NCBI GenBank assembly: GCA_023701075.1
Contig: JAMPXQ010000024.1
Span: forward strand, 1-12,838
Reading direction: 5' to 3'
Length of the DNA stretch: 12,838 nucleotides
From: Candidatus Woesearchaeota archaeon
GTDB lineage: Archaea; Nanobdellota; Nanobdellia; Woesearchaeales; GW2011-AR15
The notes below the pieces were generated by a model. It saw only the letters and a program-made list of their open reading frames with translations. It searched no databases and had not been told where the DNA came from. Positions 1 to 7,975 of this stretch are shown here, in pieces. Position 1 is the first letter of the stretch. The number at the start of each line of letters is the position of its first letter. A program made the position numbers and the translations under genes.

Positions 1-809
1 TAACAAGTGCGCTTAAAGGCATTCCTGAATTTTCAGTAGGCAATGTCATAGGTTCAAATATAGTGGATTTCACCTTTGCAGCAGGGCTTACAGCAGTCCT
101 TGCCAGGAGCATAAAGATAGACAATAATCTGGTCAAGAAAGATCTGCTGTATATGCTTGGGTTGGCCCTACTTCCGGTCTTCCTTCTCTTTGATCACCAT
201 TTATTCGGATTCATGTTTCCAAGCATGATAGAAGGGCTCTCCAGGATTGATGGGATAATCCTCCTGTGCGCTTTTTTCTTCTATCTATTCAATCTGATAA
301 AGCAGGAATCAAAATTCCCAAAAACCTATGAGAAGACTTCAAAAAAAGAGGCTACGGTACAGATAATCATCCTATTGTTTAGTCTAGCGATGCTTCTGTT
401 GAGCGCAAATTTTGTCATCGATACAGCGCAGCTTCTTTCAATAGACCTGAAGATCCCGCCATTGGTCCTGGGATTATTCCTTATAGCTATAGGGACAAGC
501 CTTCCGGAGATAATGTTTGAGACAAGAGCAGCCATGACCGGACACCAGAGCATGGCCATAGGTGACTTGATGGGAAGCGTTATTGCGAATTCCACATTGA
601 TAATAGGTATTTCAGCATTGATTCTCCCAATAAAGATCAATTCGTTGGTCTATATCACAAGCATGCTTTTTATGGTGTTCACTGCCTTCATCTTTTTCGC
701 ATTTGCAAAAAGTGAGGGGAAGCTCACATGGAAAGAAGGGATAACACTTATTATGCTGTATGTCTTGTTTATCTTTATTGAAGGGTATTTCAGGATTGGG
801 AATATGTGA
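1..809 (+). CDS. CaCA-family sodium/calcium exchanger-like protein, 5'-truncated
   Basis: Integral membrane cation antiporter of the CaCA superfamily, expected to exchange Ca2+ for Na+, K+ or H+ across the cytoplasmic membrane. The reading frame is open from base 3, so the gene starts upstream of the window; 268 residues are visible against roughly 310-330 for complete prokaryotic members. The internal GTG at 63 lies inside the conserved alpha-1 repeat (GNVIGSNIV, visible residues 13-21) and is not the real start. The alpha-2 repeat has GTSLPE (164-169) followed by a GDLMGSVIANS segment (about 187-197). Hydrophobic stretches surround both repeats, with a charged cytoplasmic-type loop (about 101-118) between the halves. 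Alpha-2 reads GDxxGSVxxN where many relatives have GNxxGSN, so ion preference cannot be assumed. The family is clear from the paired alpha repeats; the ion specificity is not. Confidence 0.88.
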   Translation, partial: TSALKGIPEFSVGNVIGSNIVDFTFAAGLTAVLARSIKIDNNLVKKDLLYMLGLALLPVFLLFDHHLFGFMFPSMIEGLSRIDGIILLCAFFFYLFNLIKQESKFPKTYEKTSKKEATVQIIILLFSLAMLLLSANFVIDTAQLLSIDLKIPPLVLGLFLIAIGTSLPEIMFETRAAMTGHQSMAIGDLMGSVIANSTLIIGISALILPIKINSLVYITSMLFMVFTAFIFFAFAKSEGKLTWKEGITLIMLYVLFIFIEGYFRIGNM

Positions 810-886
810 TAGGTATAGCCCTAGCTTATCTTAGAGGGGTGCATTTAGGACAAGGATCAAAAATAGATTAACCCTTTTGGCTTAGG

Positions 887-1909
887 TTAGCGATAAGGTG
901 TATGTTTGACTGAATAAACTTCTTTTAGCCTATTCATGCATTCAATAGGTCCGCCATACTCATTTTCTAAAAGTCTTTTTTTATCAGCCCAAGAATTCAT
1001 GGAATTGAGCTGTGATAACCTGCTGAAATCAAATGGATACATATTTAGCATCCCATTTATTATTTCTGCAGAATGATCTAACCTATCAATCAGTATGGTT
1101 GCAATCATGATAGTTGTAGTGTCTCTAGTCAGCAGCGCTTTGAAGTTCATAAAATCAGCTATAGAATGATTGATATCGGTGAAAACTCGATATCCGCAAA
1201 GCTCAAAGCTGTTTTGGGTATGGTCCATGCATTGGTTCAATGTAGAGCCGCTCATGATTATGTCAAATTCTCCTCCAGCTTCTTTAAGCGAAAGTATTTT
1301 TTTGATACGGATATCATCCTTTATTTCTTCAAGGCTCTGTCCGCCGGCCTGAAGTTTTTTGATATCCCTCTTATATAAAAGTCCTGTTGGGAATCCAAAC
1401 TCTACTGAAGATATGGCTAACAGGGAATTAGGATTTTCCCCAAATATATCTAGGTATTCCAATAATAATTTTTGGTTATAGTTAGTAGATAGGAAATCGT
1501 GGGGCATTACATATAAAACAGGAGAATCTATTTGGCACATATTCTCTAAATGAGTCATTTCACAGATATTCTGATACGCATCATATAGATATGATAATTT
1601 AGCTAGCAGGTTTTTTGTATTCTGTTGTTTTTTTGAGGGTAATTGCCTTTGTTCTGAAAAGAAAGAAGGGAAAGGCATCAATTCATTATAATCGCATAAT
1701 TCACCTGACAGAGTGTCATAAGCGTTGCATTCATATATTGAACTGGCTATAGCTTCTTCAGGTGATTTCTCTTTAGTCCTGGAAAAGGAGTTCTGGAATA
1801 GGGAGGTCCATAATGGATGCACATGCACAAAAAGAGATTTATTCTGTTTAATCTTTTCAAGAAAAGGCTCACTGAACTTATCAATCTGAGCAATATCATT
1901 TGGAATCAT
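887..1909 (-). CDS. Unrecognised 340-residue protein
   Basis: I do not recognise this protein. It is soluble-looking, with no signal peptide or membrane segment. Notable segments are a hydrophobic, His-rich strand near the N-terminus (SLFVHVHPLW, residues 25-34), VLYVMPHDF (131-139), and a block at about 214-245 with the order G-x5-C-x3-T-x7-CGY-x4-D. That order loosely resembles the nucleophile-cysteine region of isochorismatase-like hydrolases (C227 would be the cysteine). However, no convincing N-terminal Asp or catalytic Lys is seen and the protein is much longer than that family, so no function is assigned. The ATG at 1909 is chosen because a TATA element is centred 25 nt upstream, which fits a leaderless mRNA; there is no SD. 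The gene follows SMC on the same strand after 52 bp. It is not a recognisable kleisin (ScpA) or ScpB. Confidence 0.72.
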   Translation of the reverse strand: MIPNDIAQIDKFSEPFLEKIKQNKSLFVHVHPLWTSLFQNSFSRTKEKSPEEAIASSIYECNAYDTLSGELCDYNELMPFPSFFSEQRQLPSKKQQNTKNLLAKLSYLYDAYQNICEMTHLENMCQIDSPVLYVMPHDFLSTNYNQKLLLEYLDIFGENPNSLLAISSVEFGFPTGLLYKRDIKKLQAGGQSLEEIKDDIRIKKILSLKEAGGEFDIIMSGSTLNQCMDHTQNSFELCGYRVFTDINHSIADFMNFKALLTRDTTTIMIATILIDRLDHSAEIINGMLNMYPFDFSRLSQLNSMNSWADKKRLLENEYGGPIECMNRLKEVYSVKHTPYR

Positions 1910-1928
1910 CAGGATGTGTCAGATAAGG

Positions 1929-1939
1929 TTATATAAAAA
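1929..1939 (-). promoter_or_regulatory. TATA element for the 340-residue gene
   Basis: The minus strand reads TTTTTATATAA, centred 25 nt before the ATG at 1909. That would place transcription initiation at or next to the start codon (leaderless). It lies in the 52-bp gap after the SMC stop codon, so this gene can be expressed independently of smc. The oligo-T run may also help end the smc transcript. Confidence 0.55.
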
Positions 1940-1961
1940 CAATATTGCCAGATCACGTGTA

Positions 1962-4900
1962 CTACACTTTCAGGCTGACGACCTTGCTTATTCCGTCCTG
2001 GTTCATAGATACTCCATATAGATTATCCGCCTCAGCGATGAGCCCGTCATTATGTGATATGACAAGATATTGTGCTTTTGATACATACTGCCTGACAAGC
2101 TGTGCAAGCTTTTCGCTGTTTCTCTTATCAAGGGCAGCGTCCACTTCATCTAATACATAGAACGTTGCAGGTTCGTGGTCCTGCACTGAGAAGAGGAATG
2201 CAAGTGCAGTCATGGTCTTCTCTCCGCCTGAAAGGCTCCTTATGTCCAGGAATTTCTTGCCTGTCAGCCTTACTTTGATATTCACGCCCCCTTCAAATAC
2301 TGTCGCAGGGTCCTCAAGTTCAAGCGTCGCCTCTCCTTTTGTGGAAAGCGAGACAAACTTCTCCATGAACGTGGTATTTATCTTCTCATAAGTGGACATG
2401 AAAAGGTCTTTCTTCTTTGTTTCTATCTCATTCATCATGAGGAGCACGTCATGCCTCTCCTTGACAAGAGTCTCTTTCTTCTCTAAGACACTATTATATT
2501 CCTTCTCTACAGCGTCATATATCTCAAGCGCTCTCATGTTCACAGCGCCCATGTCACTTACCATCCTCTCAAAATCCCATATCTCTTTCTTGATGACTTC
2601 AGGCTCCTTGTCCTTGAATATCTCGATCCCTTCATATTGCTTGTATTCTTCCTTTATGCCTTCAAGCTCTCCGCTCACTTTCGCATTGTCAAGAGATATG
2701 ACATTTGCCCTCATCTCTTCTACTCTCTTGAGCTCTTCTTTCTTATACACCTTCTGGTCAAGCTTTGATATCTCTTCAGAGACCTTGTCCCTGCTCTTGA
2801 AAAGTTCCTTGAACTTGCTGTAGAACTCCTTTTGCATCGTCTCTTTCTCTTTTAGGTCCTTTTCCTGAATCTTGATTAGCTCAGTCAAATCTTTTAGTTC
2901 CTTTGAAAAGGTCTCTTCTTCTTTGTCATGCTGCTTTAGGATCTTCTTAGTATTGGCTGCCTCAGGCTGCATGATTGTGAGCACCTGAGCTTCCATGTTC
3001 TTCACTTCAGTCTGCTTCCTTATTATCTCTTCACGCAGTTCAGTCTTCTTCTGTTCAAAAGTGTTGAGTTCAGCAAGGAGAGTAGGGTTCTTGAGCGCAT
3101 TTATCTTGTCCCTCAGCCCCTGTTTCTTTATCTTGATCTGTGCAAGCTCATTGTTTGCCTTTACTACATTATTCTGTATCTCCCTCAGTTCAGCATCTAT
3201 CTTCTTTAGGCTCTCATTAAGCTCTTTCTTTAAGTTTTGCGTGACATCAACGTCAGAATCCTCTATATGGAGAGATTTCTCCAGTTTTATTATCTCAGCT
3301 TCAGTCTCAGCCTTGAGATGCCTAAGCCTTGTTATCATCTCATCATTCTCATTCTTCTTTGCTTCAAGTTTAGAGATTATGGCACTTGTATCAGCATCAT
3401 CAGCTTCCATATCCTCAATCTTTGAGACAATCTCTTTTTCCTGGAAACCTCCATTCTCTTTCTTCTTCCTATATCCGCCATGCATGGCTCCGCTAAGTTC
3501 AGTAAGGTCTCCGTCCAGAGTCACCATCCTGAAACTGCCTATGCCAAGTTTCCTTGCAGTCTCTATATCTTTGACGACAACCGTGTTTCCGAAGACATAA
3601 GAGAAGACATTCTTGAATATGGAATCATATTTTATCAGGTCTACTGCCCTTCCAAGCACGCCGTCCTCATTCTGTATCTTTGCGATGCTGGCGTCCGGTG
3701 CAGAAGCCCTCATCTTGTTGAGAGGAAGGAAAGATGCGCTCCCGAACTTGTTCTGTTTTAGGTATCTGATGCAGTCGGCTGCAACCTTGTCTGAATCGAC
3801 AACTATGCTTTTTATCTTTGAGCCTGCAGCAGCTTCCATGGCTTCAGAATACTCGCTGCTGACCTGGCCAAGACTGGATACAGTCCCAAAGATGCCTTTG
3901 AGCTTGCTCTTGAGTTCCATGATCTTTTGCACTGCGATATCCTTTCCAAAAGACTCTTCCATGTTGGCTTGTTTTGCCCTAAGTTTCCCGATCTCTTCTT
4001 TTATCCGCAGGAGCTTTGTCCTGGCATTTGAGAGCTGTGCAGTTATCGAAGAATCTTCATTGAGCCTCTGGTTGAGTTCAAGTGTCGCTTTCTTGAATTC
4101 CTGTCTCATCTGTTTGAGCCTATCAAGCTCATTCTGATGCTCTTTTTTTATCTCCATCACTTTTGAGATCTTCTCATCAGCTGTATTTATCTGGTACTCG
4201 AACTTATCCTTCTCTCTTAGGGAATTCTGCTGTTTCTCCCTAAGTTCCTGTATCTCCCTTAGCTTCTCATCAGCGCTCTTGTCCAGGGATTCGATCTCTT
4301 TCTCTATATCTGAAGAATCAGAAAGATTATGTTTTGATTTGAATTTCTCGATCTTCTCCTGTATCTGCTTTATCTGGGACTCGCTCTGTTCAATCGTCCT
4401 TGTGTAAGCGTTCTTCTCAGACTCCAGCCTATTTATCTTGTCTTCGATATCCCTAAGGCTCTGCGAGAGCTGCATCTTCCTCTCAGCCACCCTGGAAAGC
4501 TCAGTCTCGATAGTAGTTATCCTCTGCTTGTTCGTTCCAAGAGAGACTTTGAGTTCTTCAATGATCTTCTGGATCTTGAGCTGGTCCTTATCTCCCTTCT
4601 GCTCAATCTCTTTATTTATCTCTTCAATCTGTGTCTTTTTCTCAAGGATCTCTTTCCTTAGGTCAGCCAGTTCTGTTGTGAACTTCTCTACTTCTTTTCT
4701 TCTGGTCTCGATATCTTTTTGGAGCGATTCCTTCTTGCTCTCTTTCTCTTTGAGTTTAGCGAACACGACAGTCGCCTTGTTCCTCTTTATCTTCTCGTCC
4801 AGTTCCTTGAATTTGAGGGCCTGGTTCCTCTCTTTCTTGAGTTCCTTAAGATATGCCTCTCTCTCTGCAAGGATGATATCAGATTCTTTCAGCCTCTCTT

Positions 4901-5456
4901 CGACCTTTGTCAGCTCATTGAGCGCTTTTTGCTTCTTGTCTTCATATATGGAGATTCCGGCAATCTCTTCTATTATCTTCCTTCGTTCAAGCGGTGACAT
5001 CTCGACAATCCTTACAATATCTCCTTGCAGCACGATATTATATCCGTCAGGATTTATCCTGGCATTAGAAAGAAGCTCAACGACCTGGTTCCTAGTTACC
5101 GTCTTATTGTTGACCTTATAGATGCTGTTTCCGGTGGATTTCACCGTCCTTGAGAGCTTCACTTCGCTCTCTTCTATAGGGAACTCCTTGTTCTTGTTGT
5201 CAAAATGGATGGTGACAGTAGCATCCTTTGCAGGATTCTTTGTCTTCCCGCCGTTATATATGAGGTTTGCAGTCTTTTCAGCCCTAAGTGACTTTGATGA
5301 GCTTTTTCCAAGAACAAAACAGAGTGCATCAAGCACATTAGATTTCCCGGAGCCGTTTGGGCCAAGGATGCAGTTGAAATCAGTGCCGAGGATAAGTTCA
5401 GTCTTGTTCGCAAAGCTCTTGAAGCCTTGCATCGTCATCTTTGTTATATAAGTCAA
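1962..5456 (-). CDS. smc: Chromosome segregation protein SMC
   Basis: ABC-type ATPase that dimerises and, with kleisin partners, organises and segregates the chromosome. The 1164 residues match the usual archaeal/bacterial length. In order: N-terminal head with FKSF (12-15), Walker A GPNGSGKS (32-39) and Q-loop Gln144; a long charged heptad coiled coil (about 170-515); hinge (about 518-665) with a Gly-rich edge near 656-661 (GAMHGG); return coiled coil (about 680-1000); C-terminal head with signature LSGGEK (1075-1080), Walker B ending LDE (1102-1104) and switch His in ISHND (about 1135). All ATPase motifs are intact. The start is TTG at 5456: MTYITKMTMQGFKSF aligns end to end with the usual SMC N-terminus, whereas the next ATG would remove the first beta strand. 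No scpA or scpB lies next to it in this window. Confidence 0.97.
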   Translation of the reverse strand: MTYITKMTMQGFKSFANKTELILGTDFNCILGPNGSGKSNVLDALCFVLGKSSSKSLRAEKTANLIYNGGKTKNPAKDATVTIHFDNKNKEFPIEESEVKLSRTVKSTGNSIYKVNNKTVTRNQVVELLSNARINPDGYNIVLQGDIVRIVEMSPLERRKIIEEIAGISIYEDKKQKALNELTKVEERLKESDIILAEREAYLKELKKERNQALKFKELDEKIKRNKATVVFAKLKEKESKKESLQKDIETRRKEVEKFTTELADLRKEILEKKTQIEEINKEIEQKGDKDQLKIQKIIEELKVSLGTNKQRITTIETELSRVAERKMQLSQSLRDIEDKINRLESEKNAYTRTIEQSESQIKQIQEKIEKFKSKHNLSDSSDIEKEIESLDKSADEKLREIQELREKQQNSLREKDKFEYQINTADEKISKVMEIKKEHQNELDRLKQMRQEFKKATLELNQRLNEDSSITAQLSNARTKLLRIKEEIGKLRAKQANMEESFGKDIAVQKIMELKSKLKGIFGTVSSLGQVSSEYSEAMEAAAGSKIKSIVVDSDKVAADCIRYLKQNKFGSASFLPLNKMRASAPDASIAKIQNEDGVLGRAVDLIKYDSIFKNVFSYVFGNTVVVKDIETARKLGIGSFRMVTLDGDLTELSGAMHGGYRKKKENGGFQEKEIVSKIEDMEADDADTSAIISKLEAKKNENDEMITRLRHLKAETEAEIIKLEKSLHIEDSDVDVTQNLKKELNESLKKIDAELREIQNNVVKANNELAQIKIKKQGLRDKINALKNPTLLAELNTFEQKKTELREEIIRKQTEVKNMEAQVLTIMQPEAANTKKILKQHDKEEETFSKELKDLTELIKIQEKDLKEKETMQKEFYSKFKELFKSRDKVSEEISKLDQKVYKKEELKRVEEMRANVISLDNAKVSGELEGIKEEYKQYEGIEIFKDKEPEVIKKEIWDFERMVSDMGAVNMRALEIYDAVEKEYNSVLEKKETLVKERHDVLLMMNEIETKKKDLFMSTYEKINTTFMEKFVSLSTKGEATLELEDPATVFEGGVNIKVRLTGKKFLDIRSLSGGEKTMTALAFLFSVQDHEPATFYVLDEVDAALDKRNSEKLAQLVRQYVSKAQYLVISHNDGLIAEADNLYGVSMNQDGISKVVSLKV

Positions 5457-5507
5457 GTCAGATACCCCATCTTTTTTAGCAAAATAGAATATTACTAAGA
5501 GAAGTGG

Positions 5508-5516
5508 TTTTTAAAG
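5508..5516 (-). promoter_or_regulatory. TATA element for smc
   Basis: The minus strand reads CTTTAAAAA within a 13-nt string TAAACTTTAAAAA (5508-5520) that recurs exactly in the SOD promoter (9671-9683). Initiation about 26 nt downstream gives a leader of about 30 nt. That leader contains GGGGTAT about 5 nt before the TTG, a weak SD-like match. Confidence 0.5.
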
Positions 5517-5549
5517 TTTACTGATTATCTGGATTTGATGAGGTAAAAT

Positions 5550-6524
5550 CTACTGAGTGCCATTCCTCAATATTAACACATCTTCATAGAACCTGGCCAT
5601 AGTGATGCCATTTGCAATGCTATCATCATAACTTGTTCGTTCTACAAAATATCTCTCATGCAAATTATGGCCATTAGGTAGCTGCATTGCTACATGATCT
5701 TCTGCCTTTAAGATTCCCTTGAAAAGCACATCATATCCTGCTTCTATAGCTGCTTTCTCTTGCATGTTCTGCAAGAAATCATATGACGTCTTCCTGCTTT
5801 TCCTATCTTCAGAAACTATCCAGAAAAGTTCATTATGCTCACCGAACATGCATGACATCGGGTTGAGATAGTTTTTGGCAGGGATTCTTGTCCGCATATC
5901 AACACTCATCCTGTAATCCACTTCCAGCCCTAACGTAGTCCAAAATCCACCAAAGACATCTTGCGTGATGAAGCATATGCCACCAGGATGTAGAAACTGT
6001 TTGATGTTTTCTAGCGCTTCAAATAAGAACCTTGTCCCGTCAAGCGCACTCATGAGGTTGACGACATGGTATTTTCCGAGGCTGATTGTATGCATGTCGC
6101 CATAATACAGGTTCCAATGATTTTTTTTTGCTAATTCATCTATCCTTATCAAGTTTTCATAGGACACATCTAATATGTCTTGTTGAGAAATCAAATCGCT
6201 TGGAAGATATAATGTGCTTAGTGCTTTAGGTCCACATCCTATATCAAGCGCATTGATGTCTTGACCTGGGAAATTGACAAATTCTTCAAAGAGGGAACGG
6301 CGTATGTATCTTATATGGCCTTCATAATGTTTCCTATCTACTGAAAAGTCATTTCCACCTTCTAGAGAATGTGGTTGAAGAAGTCTTCCTGATTGATCTA
6401 TGATATTATTGGGGAGACCTATAAGGAAGTCTGGCCTATAGATGACACCTTGAGAATTTATTTTTTGATCATGTGAAAACAGGTCGATACTACAAATTCT
6501 TTTGTCAAGATATTCAATATGCAT
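5550..6524 (-). CDS. Class I SAM-dependent methyltransferase-like protein
   Basis: Predicted S-adenosylmethionine-dependent methyltransferase; substrate unknown. The Rossmann motif I ALDIGCGP (92-99) is clear. It is followed by an acidic segment near 116-130, a motif with GDMH (142-145) where the adenine-contacting region is expected, a hydrophobic strand (KYHVVNLMSALDG, 151-163) and a post-motif LHPGGICFIT (178-187) typical of this fold. The first 65 or so residues and the C-terminal third (about 200-324, rich in aromatic and His residues) are not recognisable and may bind the substrate. The length of 324 is longer than a bare methyltransferase domain. The ATG at 6524 has no SD but a TATA element centred 26 nt upstream, consistent with a leaderless transcript. 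It sits 23 bp after enolase and 93 bp before smc on the same strand, and neither neighbour suggests a substrate. Confidence 0.75.
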   Translation of the reverse strand: MHIEYLDKRICSIDLFSHDQKINSQGVIYRPDFLIGLPNNIIDQSGRLLQPHSLEGGNDFSVDRKHYEGHIRYIRRSLFEEFVNFPGQDINALDIGCGPKALSTLYLPSDLISQQDILDVSYENLIRIDELAKKNHWNLYYGDMHTISLGKYHVVNLMSALDGTRFLFEALENIKQFLHPGGICFITQDVFGGFWTTLGLEVDYRMSVDMRTRIPAKNYLNPMSCMFGEHNELFWIVSEDRKSRKTSYDFLQNMQEKAAIEAGYDVLFKGILKAEDHVAMQLPNGHNLHERYFVERTSYDDSIANGITMARFYEDVLILRNGTQ

Positions 6525-6545
6525 ATAGGTGAGGATTTAGAGCTC

Positions 6546-6554
6546 ATTTAAAAA
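6546..6554 (-). promoter_or_regulatory. TATA element for the methyltransferase gene, overlapping the enolase stop
   Basis: The minus strand reads TTTTTAAAT, centred 26 nt before the ATG at 6524, so the mRNA would be leaderless. It overlaps the enolase stop codon (6548-6550). It also forms the core of a 16-nt inverted repeat (CTCATTT, 2-nt centre, AAATGAG; 6543-6558). Confidence 0.5.
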
Positions 6555-7816
6555 TGAGTGGCAATTTTTTCCTCGATCCTCAGCAGCTGGTTATATTTTG
6601 CAGTCCGTTCTCCTCTGCAGGGCGCTCCTGATTTTATCTGTCCGGTCCCAAGCCCGACAGCAAGATCAGCAAGGAAATTATCTTCCGTCTCTCCGCTCCT
6701 GTGCGACACCATAACTTTCCACATATTGTCTAAAGCAAGATTTGCTGCAAGCAATGTTTCTGTCAATGTCCCTATCTGGTTCATCTTGAGCAGCAGCGCA
6801 CTACATGCGTTCCTTCCGATGGCCATCTTTATCCTCTTGACATTGGTCACAAGAAGATCATCTCCGACAAGTTGTATTTTGCATCTTTTCTTGAAATTTG
6901 ACCAAGATTCCCAATCATCCTGGCTAAAAGCGTCCTCGATTGATATTATCGGATACTTTTTCATCCATTTGAGGTATATCTCTGAAAGTTCAGCTCCTTG
7001 CATTCCTTTGGCTTTCTTTATCTGCTCTTTGGACATCTTCTTGGAGCCCCAGACATATTTTCCATCAAAATAGAATTCTGAAGCAGCGCAGTCCATGGCA
7101 ATCTTCACTTTCCCCTCATATCCTGCTTTTGAGATTGCCTCAACCAATATTTTCAGAGGTTCCTCATTATCTTTGAGAGGAGGAGCAAAACCGCCTTCAT
7201 CTCCTACATTCATTGCGTCCATGCCATATTTCTCTTTTATTATCTTCTTTAATGTATGATAGACTTCTGAACCGACCCTGAGCGCTTCATGGAACGATTT
7301 GGTTCCTATTGGGCAGATCATGAATTCCTGGAGGTCAAGCGCATTTCCGGCATGTCTTCCGCCATTGATGACATTGAAATATGGGAGCGGCATCCTGGGC
7401 TTTGTCCCGGCAAGTTCGCTAATATGCTTATATAACGGGATTTTTTTGTCATTTGCGGCAGCGACGCATACAGCCATGGAGACAGCAAGGATTGCATTGG
7501 CTCCGAGCCTATGCTTATTCTCGGTGCCATCAAGGGCTTCCATCTCAGCATCGATTTCAATCTGCTCCAGTGAGTTATATCCTATGAGTCTTGGGGTTAT
7601 TATCTTATTCACATTGTCTACAGCCTTAAGGACGCCATTTCCATTGTAGCTCTTCTCCCCATCCCTCAGTTCCAGAGCTTCATGTATCCCTGTGCTGGCT
7701 CCGCTGGGAACAGAAGCTCTCCCAAAGCCTTTTTCAGTATGGACATCAACTTCAACAGTAGGGTTGCCACGTGAATCAAGAATCTCTCTAGCAAATATTT
7801 CGGTTATTTTAGACAT
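6548..7816 (-). CDS. eno: Enolase (phosphopyruvate hydratase)
   Basis: Glycolytic/gluconeogenic enzyme interconverting 2-phosphoglycerate and phosphoenolpyruvate in the cytoplasm; Mg2+-dependent. The 422 residues match the family. Visible landmarks (numbered from the ATG at 7816): the mobile loop SGASTG (38-43), catalytic Glu207 in NVGDEGG, metal ligands Asp242, Glu294 (SIEDAF) and Asp319 (VGDDLL), catalytic Lys344 (LLLKMNQ), His372 in SHRSGE, and Lys395 in GQIKSGAP. The positions parallel those of yeast enolase and no key residue is missing. A GTG nine bases further upstream is open in frame, but that GTG is part of the Shine-Dalgarno GAGGTG, which sits 6 nt before the ATG at 7816, so the ATG is the start. 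It is divergent from the metallopeptidase-like gene and is the first gene of the minus-strand cluster. Confidence 0.98.
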   Translation of the reverse strand: MSKITEIFAREILDSRGNPTVEVDVHTEKGFGRASVPSGASTGIHEALELRDGEKSYNGNGVLKAVDNVNKIITPRLIGYNSLEQIEIDAEMEALDGTENKHRLGANAILAVSMAVCVAAANDKKIPLYKHISELAGTKPRMPLPYFNVINGGRHAGNALDLQEFMICPIGTKSFHEALRVGSEVYHTLKKIIKEKYGMDAMNVGDEGGFAPPLKDNEEPLKILVEAISKAGYEGKVKIAMDCAASEFYFDGKYVWGSKKMSKEQIKKAKGMQGAELSEIYLKWMKKYPIISIEDAFSQDDWESWSNFKKRCKIQLVGDDLLVTNVKRIKMAIGRNACSALLLKMNQIGTLTETLLAANLALDNMWKVMVSHRSGETEDNFLADLAVGLGTGQIKSGAPCRGERTAKYNQLLRIEEKIATHF

Positions 7817-7822
7817 TGAAAA

Positions 7823-7828
7823 CACCTC
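7823..7828 (-). promoter_or_regulatory. Shine-Dalgarno of eno
   Basis: The minus strand reads GAGGTG followed by 6 nt and ATG. It is a strong match to the archaeal anti-SD and decides the start, excluding the overlapping in-frame GTG. Confidence 0.75.
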
Positions 7829-7855
7829 TTCTTCAATAAAAATAGATGGGATGTA

Positions 7856-7864
7856 ATTTAAATA
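7856..7864 (-). promoter_or_regulatory. TATA element for eno
   Basis: The minus strand reads TATTTAAAT. Initiation about 26 nt downstream, near 7834, gives a leader of about 18 nt carrying the GAGGTG ribosome site. Confidence 0.5.
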
Positions 7865-7912
7865 TTTCTATAATCCCTAATTTTTGTATAACAACAAAAT
7901 GCAAATAGCTTC

Positions 7913-7966
7913 CTGATAGTCTGATATGAAAAAAATCAGATAACCTTTATAAATAATCAGTTATCT
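7913..7966. repeat. Cluster of CTGAT/ATCAG elements in the divergent promoter region
   Basis: Four copies of CTGAT or its complement ATCAG occur in 48 bases: 7913-7917, 7921-7925, 7935-7939 and 7956-7960. They build a perfect inverted repeat TCTGAT (7920-7925) / ATCAGA (7935-7940). A 7-bp inverted repeat AGATAAC (7938-7944) / GTTATCT (7960-7966) brackets the TATA element of the downstream gene. AATCAG also repeats directly at 21-bp spacing (two helical turns). The arrangement suggests an operator for one or both divergent genes; no regulator is identified. Confidence 0.45.
7946..7954 (+). promoter_or_regulatory. TATA element for the HExxxH metallopeptidase-like gene
   Basis: TTTATAAAT is centred 26 nt before the ATG at 7976, so the message is predicted to be leaderless. 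It lies inside the AGATAAC/GTTATCT inverted repeat. Confidence 0.6.
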
Positions 7967-7975
7967 TAGTGCCAA

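Noticed and set aside
63..809. A complete 248-residue exchanger starting at GTG 63
   Set aside because: The frame is open upstream to the window edge and encodes the start of the conserved alpha-1 repeat, so 63 is an internal valine codon.
815..845. Possible hairpin after the exchanger gene (CCCTA paired with TAGAGGG)
   Set aside because: The arms need a bulge, the stem is short and no T-tract follows on the + strand.
2995..5121. Several long open frames antisense to smc (for example 2995-3600, 3613-4137 and 4438-5121 on the + strand)
   Set aside because: They are low-complexity Ser/Leu/Phe-rich translations of the reverse complement of Lys/Glu-rich coiled coil, with no ribosome site or domain; smc is unambiguous.
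6543..6558. Inverted repeat after enolase as a hairpin terminator
   Set aside because: The 2-nt centre cannot form a proper loop and no long T-tract follows; it is better explained as the methyltransferase TATA element.
1962..7816. The minus-strand genes eno, methyltransferase and smc as one operon
   Set aside because: Each gene has its own well-spaced TATA element and the gaps are 23-93 bp with no coupling; cotranscription cannot be excluded but is not supported.
7817..7825. Upstream GTG start for enolase at 7825
   Set aside because: That GTG is the end of the GAGGTG Shine-Dalgarno for the ATG at 7816, and the family N-terminus matches the ATG start.
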